A stretch of DNA of 64,000 nt from Methanomicrobia archaeon JdFR-19 (GTDB lineage Archaea > Halobacteriota > Methanosarcinia > DSM-18856 > Methermicoccaceae), in NCBI GenBank assembly GCA_002010075.1, contig MTMG01000016.1:62137-126136 (forward strand), given 5' to 3'. The position numbers and the translations under genes were made by a program. This document shows, in pieces, positions 46,026 to 54,686 of this stretch; position 1 is the stretch's first letter; the number at the start of each line of letters is the position of its first letter. The notes below the pieces were generated by a model. That model saw only the letters and a list, made by a program, of their open reading frames with translations, was not told where the DNA came from and searched no databases.

Positions 46026-47309
46026 ATGAATGTTGTGATACAACCAGTGGAATGGCTTGAAGGAGAACTCACCCCACCTCCTTCAAAGAGCCACACTCAT
46101 CGGGCAGTGGTGTGTGGCTCCCTCTCAGAATATTGTGAGATAAAGAACGCTCTGGTATCAGAGGACACGAGTGCCACTATGGAAGCTGTAAAGGCACTTG
46201 GAGCCAGCATTCGTGTGGATGCAGGGGGCAACATCGCGATAGAGGGTGTGTGTGGTTCACTTTCCACTCCTGAGGATGTGATAGATGCAAAGAATTCTGG
46301 TACCACCCTTAGATTCATGATATCTCTCTGTTCACTTGCTCCTGGTTTGAGTGTGCTGACTGGTGATAACTCGTTGAGAAAGAGACCCAATGCCCCCCTC
46401 CTCTCTGCAATGGCACAGCTTGGAGCATTGACCTTCTCCACCAAGGGAGATGGTACCGCTCCGATTGTTGTTTTTGGTGGAGATTAGGGTATGAAAGGAG
46501 GGAGTTGTGAGATCGATGGGGGAATTAGCTCCCAGTTCATTTCTGCCCTTCTCATAGCATGTCCCTTGTGTGGCAAGCCATCTAAAATAAAAGTAAAGAA
46601 TCTAAAGTCATCCCCCTATGTGGACATGACGCTTGATATTCTGCAAAGATCTGGCATCGAGGTTCTCATCAAGAACAGCACATATGTTGTCCCTCCCTCT
46701 CAGACATTCAACCTATCCACATATACCGTTCCATCTGATTTCTCATCAGCTTCTTATATCTTAGCAGCTTCGTCTATACTCCCCTCTCGTGTGAGGTTAG
46801 TGGGAATGTTTCCATCTCTTCAAGCGGATGAAAAAATCGTTGATGTATTGAGAGAAATGGGTGCTGATGTTCATTGGGATCGTGAGAAAGGGATAGTTGA
46901 TGTAAAAGGGGGCAATAAGCTTAAAGGTGCAGTTGTGGATGTGTCTCAGTGTCCAGATTTGACACCAACTGTTGCCGCACTGGGTGTGCATGCAGAGGGC
47001 GTTACTGTTGTAGAAAATGCATCCCATGTACGTCTGAAAGAGACAGATAGAATTTAGGCGATGGCTTGTGAATTGTCAAAGATGGGCATCAGATGTGAAC
47101 AAGGGAAGGATTATTTAAAAGTATGGGGAGGAAAACCTAAATGGGCAAAGTTAAATGGGTGGAAAGACCATAGGATAGTGATGGCTCTCTCAGTAGCCTC
47201 TCTCACATGTGGTGCTGAAATTGAAGATGCGGAGGTGGTATCTGTGTCTTATCCATCTTTCTTTGATGACATGAGAAAACTTGGTGCAGACATCAAGGAG
47301 GTCAGATAA
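46026..47309 (+). CDS. aroA: 3-phosphoshikimate 1-carboxyvinyltransferase (EPSP synthase) with two in-frame TAG codons
   Basis: Reading TAG codons 154 (46485-46487) and 344 (47055-47057) as sense gives 427 residues, the normal size. Motifs run in order through all three pieces: PPPSKSHTHRAVV, NSGTTLRFMISL, DNSLRKRPNAPLLSAM, then after the first TAG EIDGGISSQFISALLIACPL, VPSDFSSASYIL, and HVRLKETDRI-TAG-AMACELSKMG, then KDHRIVMALSVA. The enzyme joins PEP to shikimate-3-phosphate for aromatic amino acids. GAGGAG precedes ATG 46026. TAATG overlap with the radical SAM gene supports the end. Confidence 0.93.
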
Positions 47310-48436
47310 TGCTCGTGTATGAGGGAAAGTTGATCAGACTTGAACTTGTTGGCGATTCACCTATGCAACTCAAAGCTGAGGGGTTTCTCTCTCCATTTGC
47401 CAGAAGATTTCTAAAAAGCTTTAACAAATTACTCTCGTATGAGAAGCCAATAGGGAAAAGAGAAGGAAAACTGATTCTCTCGACTTGGACCCCCCCAATT
47501 CCTTCTCCAGCATTCTCAAGACTACTCAAAGCGAATATGGAAGCATCGATTAGAAAGAGAACTCCTGAGCAAGTTTCGATCGCAATAACGACCAGATGCT
47601 CGAATAAATGTAAGCATTGTGGCGTAGCAAATGTTCCGACTGCTGATTTGTCTTTTGATGTGGTTAAAAAGGTGATTTCAGATGCGATTAAGCTTGGAAC
47701 GTATCTGATAACGTTTGATGGGGGAGAGCCGTTGTTCAGAGGCGACCTCGAGGATATGATAAGATATGTAGACCCATCAAAAGCGATAACAGCCACATTC
47801 ACTTCTGGATATGGACTCACAGAGAGAAGAGCTGAGTCCTTAAAGGCATCTGGATTGTATACGGTTAGGGTGAGTTTGGACTATCCAGAGGCAAAGGAAC
47901 ATGACGAATTCAGGGGGAGGGTGGGTGCATTTAGAGATGCTTATAAAGCAGTGGTAAACTCTCTGTTCTATGATCTTCTTGTTGACCTCTTTGTGGTGAT
48001 AGGGCCCCACAATATCGATAGGCTGGAAGACTTTTATTCTCTTGCGTGCGACTGGGGAGTTTCTGAATTGTCAATATATGAAATAGTGTCAGTTGGGAGA
48101 TGGGAGGGAGATGTACTCTCGAAGGAGGATATCAAGAGACTCTCAGAGTTTCATATTTCAAAAAACACATCAAAAGATGGTGTGAGGGTTACCGTCTTTC
48201 CATATGTGATGTCAAACGAGATGATGGGATGTTTTGCAGGCAGGAAATGGGCGCATATAACCGCGACGGGAGACGTACTGCCATGTGCTTACATACCTCA
48301 TAGCTTTGGAAATGTAAACTCGGAATCTTTTGCAAAGGCATGGAGGAGAATTGTTCGCTCCTCACTTCTTAAAGGATGTCCGGGAGAATGTAGAATGAAG
48401 GACCCATCCTTTAGAGAGAAAGTTATTGAAAGGTGA
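47309..48436 (+). CDS. radical SAM protein with SPASM-like C-terminal cysteines
   Basis: The protein has 375 residues. The cluster motif is TTRCSNKCKHCG (CX3CX2C) near residue 96, followed by FDGGEPLFRGDLEDMI and RVSLDYPEAKEHDEF. The C-terminal part has CFAGRKWAHITATGDVLPC and KGCPGECRM, Cys spacing like an auxiliary [4Fe-4S] SPASM/twitch domain. Relatives mature peptides or build cofactors. Here it lies between aroA and pyrF with overlapping starts and no clear substrate. The stop is TGA. Confidence 0.84.
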   Translation: MLVYEGKLIRLELVGDSPMQLKAEGFLSPFARRFLKSFNKLLSYEKPIGKREGKLILSTWTPPIPSPAFSRLLKANMEASIRKRTPEQVSIAITTRCSNKCKHCGVANVPTADLSFDVVKKVISDAIKLGTYLITFDGGEPLFRGDLEDMIRYVDPSKAITATFTSGYGLTERRAESLKASGLYTVRVSLDYPEAKEHDEFRGRVGAFRDAYKAVVNSLFYDLLVDLFVVIGPHNIDRLEDFYSLACDWGVSELSIYEIVSVGRWEGDVLSKEDIKRLSEFHISKNTSKDGVRVTVFPYVMSNEMMGCFAGRKWAHITATGDVLPCAYIPHSFGNVNSESFAKAWRRIVRSSLLKGCPGECRMKDPSFREKVIER

Positions 48437-48447
48437 TTGGTGAAATC

Positions 48448-49104
48448 ATGGGCAAGCTGAAAGGAAAAGGGGTTATGGTTGCGTTGGATACCTCGTTAGA
48501 GAAGGCGGTACAAGTTGTGGATAGTCTTAATAGTGCGAGAGGGCGCTTCTCGTTAAAAGTTGGCCGCCCTCTCGAGATGAAACATAGCATAGATATTATC
48601 TCTCTTTTGAAGCAAAAGAGTGATCTACCTGTTGTGTATGATGGAAAGATAGCAGACATTCCCCATATCAGCTCAATAATTGCCCAACTTGCCTTTGATG
48701 CTGGGGCTGATGGTGTTATAGTTCATGGGTTTTGTGGCTCTGATACACTCTCAGCCCTAAAAGAGCTCGGACTTGGGGATGTGATTGTGGTTGCAGATAT
48801 GTCCCATCCCGGTTCTCGAGATTTCTATGCAAAGCATTTTCATGAGATTGTTGATAGGGCAGTACAGCTTGATGTGGATGGTATTGTTGTTCCTGCAACA
48901 AAGCCCGAGAGAATTCAATTCGTGAGGGATAGATTCTCTGGATACATATTGTCTCCAGGTGTTGGGGTACAAGGTGCAAAACCCGGAATCCCCTCAAACT
49001 ACGGAGCTGACTGGGAAATTGTGGGTAGAGCTGTGTACGATGCAGAAGACCCAAAAAGAGCAGCAGAGGAACATTATAGATGTGTTTTGGGTGGGAGGAT
49101 ATAA
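48448..49104 (+). CDS. pyrF: orotidine-5'-phosphate decarboxylase
   Basis: The protein is about 218 residues. Motifs are VMVALDTSLEKAVQVVD, the catalytic VYDGKIADIPH (DXKXXD), GADGVIVHGF, and LSPGVGVQGAKPG near the C terminus. It makes UMP from OMP. ATG 48448 is chosen; the GTG at 48433 overlaps the previous stop and would add five residues. The stop is TAA, directly before the opposite-strand tRNA-Pro. Confidence 0.95.
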   Translation: MGKLKGKGVMVALDTSLEKAVQVVDSLNSARGRFSLKVGRPLEMKHSIDIISLLKQKSDLPVVYDGKIADIPHISSIIAQLAFDAGADGVIVHGFCGSDTLSALKELGLGDVIVVADMSHPGSRDFYAKHFHEIVDRAVQLDVDGIVVPATKPERIQFVRDRFSGYILSPGVGVQGAKPGIPSNYGADWEIVGRAVYDAEDPKRAAEEHYRCVLGGRI

Positions 49105-49180
49105 TGGGACAGCGCGGATTCGAACCGCGGTCCAAGCGTCCCAAACGCTCGAGGATCGTCCAGGCTACCCCACTGTCCCA
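49105..49180 (-). tRNA. tRNA-Pro (TGG)
   Basis: On the minus strand the acceptor stem TGGGACA pairs with TGTCCCA. The anticodon loop is TTTGGGA, giving anticodon TGG, and the T arm holds GGTTCGAATCC. No intron and no encoded CCA are seen. An AT-rich box (GATAAAAATAAATA on the minus strand, about 49205-49218) lies roughly 30 bases upstream. It abuts the pyrF stop on the other strand. Confidence 0.95.
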
Positions 49181-49225
49181 CGGCTAATATAGTAATGCTC
49201 ATCCATATTTATTTTTATCTTATGC

Positions 49226-49996
49226 TTATCGAACCTTCAGTAATTTTTTGAGTGTGTTTAGTGAAGCAATCCCTTCTCTTACATTCCGTGCTTCTATGAT
49301 TGAGCATACGTCTCTCTTCTACAGGTTCTCTATTACACATTTCCAGTCTATCGTGCCCATACCTATCGGGAGATGTGCATCGTATGTCCCATCGTTATCG
49401 TGTATATGCACATGCACAATCATCTCACTTTTCAAGAAATCATCAACCTCGTTGTTTGTGTGAGCATGTCCAACGTCGAATGTGATTCCAACATTCTTCC
49501 CAACACTCTCCACGATCTCCTCTATCTCATGCCTTGTCCTACACAACATGAACCTCATATTCACCATGTTCTCGACACCAATCACAATCCCCAGTTCCTC
49601 TCCCCTTCTCGCAATCGTTTTCAATGCTCCGATTACTCTCTCTTTTGCAATCTCTGGATAGTTCAGTGACATCGGTGATAAGTGGCCGGGGTGGAGTGTG
49701 AGCATTGATGAGAAGTCTGATGTGAGCTCTATTGTCGTTATTATTTGGTTAATGCTCTCTTTCCATATTGCGTCGTTCAGACTTGCAATGTTTATGTCTG
49801 AAAATGGTGCATGGACGGTTATCGTGAGTCCAGTTGATTCCTTTATGTCCGTTATTCTTTTACACCATTCATTTGTTAGAGTACCTTTTCCCTCTGCAAT
49901 AATTTCGAGAGCAGAAAATCCATGGTCAGGAAGGTCAAAAGCCCACTCATAGTCTCTTTCCATTGAAGATATTGAAGAGAGTCCAATCCTTTTCAT
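49226..49996 (-). CDS. TIM-barrel sugar-phosphate isomerase/epimerase family protein with in-frame TAG
   Basis: Reading TAG codon 226 (49321-49319) as sense gives 256 residues ending at TAA 49228-49226. The fold is AP-endonuclease-family-2-like: MKRIGLSSISSMERDYEWAF, TVHAPFSDINIASLND, LTLHPGHLSP, IGVENMVNMRFMLCR, TFDVGHAHTNNEV and HVHIHDNDGTYDAHLPIG, with metal ligands His, Glu and Asp. The part after TAG (DVCSIIEARNVREGIASLN) supplies the last barrel strand and its Glu ligand, so a real stop would break the site. The substrate is unknown. ATG 49996 is favoured over upstream starts. Confidence 0.86.
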
Positions 49997-50037
49997 GCGA
50001 ATGATTCCATTTTTCCTTCTTTTATTTATCATAATCG

Positions 50038-50047
50038 TTTTATAAAT
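50038..50047 (+). promoter_or_regulatory. putative tyrA TATA box
   Basis: TTTTATAAAT-type box (GTTTTATAAATG around 50037-50048) ends about 18 bases before the ATG at 50066, consistent with a short or absent leader. It lies in the 69-base gap between the divergent isomerase and tyrA genes. Confidence 0.5.
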
Positions 50048-50065
50048 GGGTGACAACTTTCAAGC

Positions 50066-51373
50066 ATGCGTTTGCTCATAGTGGGGGGAACCGGAAAGTT
50101 TGGTAGGTGGTTCGTTCCTTTGTTCAGGAGACATGGATGGGAAGTCATGGTTTCTGGTAGAGGTGAGAGGAGGGAGGTGGCAGACTCGCTCGGTTGCAGA
50201 TATGTCCCAGCAGACGAGTATCCGAAAACCTTGAAGGAGTGTGATATGGTCATGATTTCTGTTCCTATCGATGTATTTGAGGATGTTGTTAGAAAGGTTG
50301 CCCCCCATATGAGAAAAGGGTCTATTCTGTTTGATGTAACCTCTGTCAAGAAAGGGCCGATTGAGGCTATGCTTAAGTACGCTCCAGAAGGTGTTGAAGT
50401 TGTTGGCACACATCCAATGTTTGGTCCAACCGTCCCAAATCTAAAAGGACAGACTGTAATAATGGTAAGGACTCCAAAATCTGGAAAAGGATTTGATATG
50501 TTGAAATCTTTGTTTGAATCAGAAGGTGCGCATGTCGAAGTAATGGGTGCAGAAGAACATGATAGAGTGATGGCTGTAGTGCAAGGACTCACGCATTTTG
50601 CATATCTTTCGATTGGTGCGACCTTGAAGAAATTGGGGTTTGATGTTGCAAAGTCAAGAAAGTGTATGAGTCCTGTGTATGAGGTGATGATAGATTTTGT
50701 TGGGAGAATACTTGCACAGAATCCTTACTTGTATGCACTAATCCAGACAAATCCAGAAACGATTGAAGTCAGAAAGGCATTCTTGGAAGAAGCAAGAAGA
50801 CTTTCAGAGCTGATTGAGAGAAATGATATAGAAGGATTTGTGAAGACCATGAAAGAGTCTGCATCTCATTTTGGTAATACAGAAGCTGCCTTGAGACGGT
50901 CAGACAAAATTATCAGAAGGACAATAGATGAGTTGGAAAATGTTATGTCGAGTATAGGAAAGGAGGTTATTGTTCAGCACGTAAAAGGAACGTATCATAG
51001 AGGGATTTTGGTAGATGTGAAGGGAAGAGAATTAATAATCAAGGAAGGGAAAAGAACTGGGGTATTCAAGCTTGAGAACATAAGAATACTTGAACCTCAT
51101 GAGGTTATGGAATGGAGAATGAAAAACGTTCCTCGGGCAAGAAGAGATTTTTCTTTCTTTGTTCCTGAGGGAGCATCAGAAGATGTGTTGAGATGGGTTA
51201 TATCAAATGTGGAAAACGTAGCAGATGTGAGCATCATAGATGTATACAATCATAGAAAGGGGAGAAGTATTACATTCAGAGTCGAAATCCTCTCTGATGT
51301 GGATGTTAAATCTATTGAACACGAGATTATTCGAATTCTTAAAGGTCTTGGTTGTTCAATCAGAGGAGAATAA
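50066..51373 (+). CDS. tyrA: prephenate dehydrogenase with C-terminal ACT-like domain
   Basis: The protein has 435 residues. The NAD(P)-binding motif is LLIVGGTGKFGRWFVPLF, followed by VVGTHPMFGPTVPNLKGQ, a family signature with the catalytic His, and a helical dimer domain to about 285. A middle segment 290-350 (VKGTYHRGILVDVKGRELI) is unusual. The C-terminal 75 residues look like an ACT domain, which could give feedback control by tyrosine (inference). It makes 4-hydroxyphenylpyruvate. The stop is TAA. Confidence 0.9.
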   Translation: MRLLIVGGTGKFGRWFVPLFRRHGWEVMVSGRGERREVADSLGCRYVPADEYPKTLKECDMVMISVPIDVFEDVVRKVAPHMRKGSILFDVTSVKKGPIEAMLKYAPEGVEVVGTHPMFGPTVPNLKGQTVIMVRTPKSGKGFDMLKSLFESEGAHVEVMGAEEHDRVMAVVQGLTHFAYLSIGATLKKLGFDVAKSRKCMSPVYEVMIDFVGRILAQNPYLYALIQTNPETIEVRKAFLEEARRLSELIERNDIEGFVKTMKESASHFGNTEAALRRSDKIIRRTIDELENVMSSIGKEVIVQHVKGTYHRGILVDVKGRELIIKEGKRTGVFKLENIRILEPHEVMEWRMKNVPRARRDFSFFVPEGASEDVLRWVISNVENVADVSIIDVYNHRKGRSITFRVEILSDVDVKSIEHEIIRILKGLGCSIRGE

Positions 51374-51380
51374 TCAAAAA

Positions 51381-51389
51381 CTTTATAAC
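51381..51389 (+). promoter_or_regulatory. putative promoter of the rpl21e-rpoF-ksgA operon
   Basis: CTTTATAAC preceded by A-rich CAAAAA resembles an archaeal TATA box. It ends about 34 bases before the rpl21e ATG, and GGGAGG at 51411-51416 serves as ribosome binding site. Confidence 0.5.
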
Positions 51390-51423
51390 ATCAAGATTTT
51401 AAGTCTGTTTGGGAGGATGTGTG

Positions 51424-51714
51424 ATGGATAAGTCCCATGGGATTCGAAGAAAAACAAGATACAAACTTCAAAAACCAAAGAGAAAAAGAGGTTTATCATC
51501 TATAACAAGAGCTTTACAGGAGTTTGAAGTGGGTGATAGAGTCCATATAAAGATAGATCCGAGTGTGCATAAAGGCGCCCCACATCCAAGATTCCATGGG
51601 AGAACGGGAGAAGTAATCGGGCAGAGAGGTAGGGCGTATTTGTTGAAGATTAGGGATGGCAATACGTACAAAACTGTCATATCACTTCCAGAACATTTGA
51701 TTCCACAGAGGTAA
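51424..51714 (+). CDS. rpl21e: 50S ribosomal protein L21e
   Basis: The protein has 96 residues, very basic. It begins [18 protein letters not shown] and contains [19 protein letters not shown] and [19 protein letters not shown], the L21e signature. It is the first gene of a conserved archaeal block with rpoF, DUF655 and ksgA. ATG 51424 follows GGGAGG by seven bases. The stop is TAA. Confidence 0.96.
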   Translation: MDKSHGIRRKTRYKLQKPKRKRGLSSITRALQEFEVGDRVHIKIDPSVHKGAPHPRFHGRTGEVIGQRGRAYLLKIRDGNTYKTVISLPEHLIPQR

Positions 51715-51717
51715 AGT

Positions 51718-52083
51718 ATGATAGTGAAGAAGATAATCTCCGAGGTACCCCTAACACTTTCAGAAGTCAAGGAGATTCTCAGTGAAATAAAGCAGAGAAG
51801 ATTGTCAGAAGAGGGTGAAGAGGGTACAGAATTGCCTTATGAGTTTAGAAAAGCCCTTACCCATGCAGAAACTTTTGCTCGTCTGAAGTCTGATCAGGCG
51901 AGGGAGATGGTTGAAAGACTTCTTGAACTGGACAAGATGAAGCTTGAGATTGCAATAAGAATAGCTGATCTCCTCCCTAAAAGTAGAGATGAACTCAGAG
52001 CAGTATACGCAAAAGAACGTTTCTCCCTTACCGAAGAGGAACTGGATAAAATACTTGAGATAGTTGCAGAGTATTCTCTTTAA
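51718..52083 (+). CDS. rpoF: DNA-directed RNA polymerase subunit Rpo4 (RpoF/Rpb4)
   Basis: The protein has 121 residues, helical, with SEVPLTLSEVKEILSEIKQR, ELPYEFRKALTHAETFARL and a C-terminal HRDC-like LPKSRDELRAVYAKERFSLT. This is the archaeal Rpb4 subunit, which with Rpo7 forms the RNA polymerase stalk. Position after rpl21e and before the DUF655 gene is the usual archaeal order. The stop is TAA. Confidence 0.9.
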   Translation: MIVKKIISEVPLTLSEVKEILSEIKQRRLSEEGEEGTELPYEFRKALTHAETFARLKSDQAREMVERLLELDKMKLEIAIRIADLLPKSRDELRAVYAKERFSLTEEELDKILEIVAEYSL

Positions 52084-52104
52084 AGAGGGTGGGAGGGTTT
52101 CTGT

Positions 52105-52668
52105 ATGGATAAAAAACCTGAGAAGGAGAGTTATGCATGGGTTCTTGATTATCTTCCTTATGGTCATCCGGACGATACCAGACCCATATACCAACGGAAA
52201 CCACTTGTTCAAGCTGTTGGCGAAAAACATTTCACACTCCTTGAGTTGATACCAAAGGAGGGCGTGGTTCCAGAGCCCCATCAAAGAGTCTATATAGGGG
52301 AGGGCGAGAGGGACTTGATAGACCATGTAAAACGTAGAATCAAGTATGATGAGTTGACACATGGAGCTAAGCTTGAGCTACCGCATGTAATTGAGGAGAT
52401 AATTCTTGAGAATGAGGAAAGGTTTGTTGAGTTTTTCAACAAGGCATATTCCATAACACCAAGACTTCACATGCTTGAGCTCCTTCCCGGCATAGGTAAG
52501 AAGTTGATGTGGGCTATTATAGAGGAGAAGAAAAAAGGGGAGTTCAAAAGCTTTGAAGACCTAACATCAAGAGTTCGGGGAGTTTATCAGCCAGAGAAGT
52601 TGATAGCCAAGAGAGTTGAGGAGGAATTGAGAGAGGAAAACATAAAATATAGACTTTTTACACGGTGA
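52105..52668 (+). CDS. DUF655 family protein (putative RNA/DNA-binding)
   Basis: The protein has 187 residues. It begins KESYAWVLDYLPYGHPDDTR, has an OB/S1-like middle (VGEKHFTLLELIPKEGVV, then EPHQRVYIGEGERD) and a helix-hairpin-helix region LHMLELLPGIGKKLMWAI. This is the archaeal DUF655 family, almost always between rpoF and ksgA. A nucleic-acid role is likely but unproven. GGGAGG precedes the ATG. The stop is TGA, one base before ksgA. Confidence 0.92.
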   Translation: MDKKPEKESYAWVLDYLPYGHPDDTRPIYQRKPLVQAVGEKHFTLLELIPKEGVVPEPHQRVYIGEGERDLIDHVKRRIKYDELTHGAKLELPHVIEEIILENEERFVEFFNKAYSITPRLHMLELLPGIGKKLMWAIIEEKKKGEFKSFEDLTSRVRGVYQPEKLIAKRVEEELREENIKYRLFTR

Positions 52669-52669
52669 T

Positions 52670-53455
52670 ATGTTGATTGCTTCTCTTCTCAGAAAGTATG
52701 GGGTCTATATTTCGTCTAAAGACCAGTGTTTTCTTAATGACTCCAAAATTTTAAAGTGGATGGTGGATTATGCAGGGCTGAATGAAGATGATGTGGTGCT
52801 TGAAATTGGTGCAGGTCTTGGCACTCTAACGAGACTGTTGTGTGAAAGGGCAGGAAAGGTATATGCAATAGAAAAAGACCCGAGACTTTTTTAGATTTTA
52901 AAAGTTGAACTGAGAGAATTTGATAATCTTGAACTCATATATGGAGATGCCCTCAAGCTTGAATTACCAGATTTTGATGTTGTTGTGTCCAATCTTCCCT
53001 ATTCGATTTCAACTCCCATCACATTCAAACTTCTCGAAAGGTATTTTGAGAGAGGTATTCTGACGTATCAACTGGAATTTGCAAGAAGGCTTGTTGCAAA
53101 ACCAGGTACAAAGGACTACGGAAGATTGAGTGTTGCAGTTCAGCACTACTGTGATGTGAGGTTAATCAGAAAAATTCCAAGAGGAGCATTCTATCCAAAA
53201 CCATCGGTTGATTCAGGAGTGGTTGAATTGAAAAGAAGACAACACGAAGACGTAGATTAGAGGGTTTTTTCCAGATTTCTCGAATGTGCATTTAGAGAGA
53301 GGAGGAAGAAAATCAAAAATGCAATCTCTCGATGTCCAGAGTTTGCAATGTGTAAAATTCCCGAGGAGTTTGGTGAGAAAAGGGCTGAGGAGCTATCACC
53401 TAAGGACTTTGTCAAACTCTCAAGCATGATATCAGATTCTCTCAACAACAACTGA
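52670..53455 (+). CDS. ksgA: 16S rRNA dimethyladenosine transferase with two in-frame TAG codons
   Basis: Reading TAG codons 75 (52892-52894) and 197 (53258-53260) as sense gives 261 residues, normal for archaeal KsgA/Dim1. Motifs cross all three pieces: [105 protein letters not shown]-like [16 protein letters not shown], then [23 protein letters not shown]. It dimethylates two adenines near the 3' end of 16S rRNA. Conserved synteny with DUF655 supports it as the functional ksgA. It ends in TGA. Confidence 0.93.
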
Positions 53456-53578
53456 GCCTACCAATGCCCCACTCATCCATCCTATTACATAACTCCATTC
53501 AAACCCAATTATCGCTATCAGGATAAGTCCAAGTACATTCAGAATAATCCATCTTTCGACAATTCTTTTCACGTTCAC
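53432..53578 (-). CDS. possible small membrane protein
   Basis: A GTG-started frame gives about 48 residues: a basic start NVKRIVERW, then one or two hydrophobic helices (IILNVLGLILIAIIGFEW and [16 protein letters not shown]) and TGA. It overlaps the ksgA end by 24 bases on the opposite strand, like the overlap at 55.9 kb. The rest of the gap to 53654 holds only the promoter of the next gene. No family recognised; it may not be real. Confidence 0.42.
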   Translation of the reverse strand: MNVKRIVERWIILNVLGLILIAIIGFEWSYVIGWMSGALVGSVVVERI

Positions 53579-53624
53579 ACATCCATTTTCTTATCTGATT
53601 TTACAAAAACTTTTTTAAAATTCG

Positions 53625-53632
53625 CTATATAA
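53625..53632 (+). promoter_or_regulatory. putative TATA box
   Basis: CTATATAA lies 22 bases before the ATG at 53655, again suggesting a short or absent leader for the two-gene unit that follows. Confidence 0.5.
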
Positions 53633-53654
53633 GGCACATATGGAGTTAGTTTAA

Positions 53655-54686
53655 ATGCCTCTACTTAATCCCATAGAGAGGATCAACGAATTTATCGACC
53701 AACTACGTTCTGAGGATAATAGGGAGACCTACATAGCATTGAGAAGGATGAATTCTATACTGGCAAGAAGTCCAGAGCCTTTTGTTGATCTCATGCTTGA
53801 TAATAGAGAGAAGTTTGATGAAATTTTAGAGCTTTTGGACAGCCTCAAAGAATCGAAGGATATTGCAATAAAGACAGCGACTCTCGAGGTCTATGATAGA
53901 TTAAAGACAATAAAGGATACAGTTGAAAAGCCCAAACGTCCAAAATCGGTTGTAGAAAGATACTATTCGGCATTGGAGTACTTGAAAGAAGACGACCCGT
54001 ATAAGATTTTCAGGGGGCTGAAACTTCTCTCGTCAATTGTGAATACACGCCCCACTTCTGTCATTGAACTTGAAGAGGAGGACCCTGAACTCAAGAAAAC
54101 GATAGTGCAAGAGCTGTCGAGGATATCGATTGAAGGCAAGGGTGTGTTGAGTGAGGAGGCTAAGAAGCTTCTTTCCCTGATAACCTTTGAGAGGACTCCA
54201 GCAGAGAGGCCATCAGTTGAAGAATCAGAGGTTGTTAAGTTGATGGAAGCAATTAGTCAAAGATTGCCCGCATCACCACCCGTATCCACACCACAACTTT
54301 CCACTCCCCCCTTTTCTACTCCCTCCACTCCCCCACCTACGGTTGCACAACCATCACAACAAGCTCAATGGACCATCTCAAGAGTCATAGACAAATTCAT
54401 CAACACTAAGTATCTTTCAGCTTTGTTCATAGGAGAGGGCATAATATTCCTCGGCATAACCGGATTTATGTACACAGCCAACATCGGGTTTAGGTCGATA
54501 AATATACTCGCAACTGTTGCATTCTACTGCTTAATATTGGGCGTCGTTTTTAGGATGATTGAGGACTATTATGGTTCTGAAAGAATAAAAGATGTTTATG
54601 AACGTCACTCTTTTGAATTCAATCTTGCAAAACTATTTGTTATACTCAATGGTATATTCTTCTTGTTCGTGGCGGTGCTTGCATGA
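53655..54686 (+). CDS. helical-repeat protein with C-terminal membrane helices
   Basis: The protein has 343 residues. A charged, helical N-terminal region of about 205 residues looks like HEAT/ARM-type packing (LMLDNREKFDEILELLDSLK and similar). A Pro/Ser/Thr-rich linker (about 210-240) and three C-terminal hydrophobic helices follow. I do not recognise a family. It probably anchors a cytoplasmic interaction domain to the membrane. Its TGA overlaps the next ATG (ATGA). Confidence 0.72.
   Translation: MPLLNPIERINEFIDQLRSEDNRETYIALRRMNSILARSPEPFVDLMLDNREKFDEILELLDSLKESKDIAIKTATLEVYDRLKTIKDTVEKPKRPKSVVERYYSALEYLKEDDPYKIFRGLKLLSSIVNTRPTSVIELEEEDPELKKTIVQELSRISIEGKGVLSEEAKKLLSLITFERTPAERPSVEESEVVKLMEAISQRLPASPPVSTPQLSTPPFSTPSTPPPTVAQPSQQAQWTISRVIDKFINTKYLSALFIGEGIIFLGITGFMYTANIGFRSINILATVAFYCLILGVVFRMIEDYYGSERIKDVYERHSFEFNLAKLFVILNGIFFLFVAVLA

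Noticed and set aside
46491-47309. Re-initiation at ATG codons just after the two aroA TAGs, giving separate small proteins
   Set aside because: The pieces each hold only part of the EPSP synthase fold and have no ribosome binding sites of their own; read-through explains them better.
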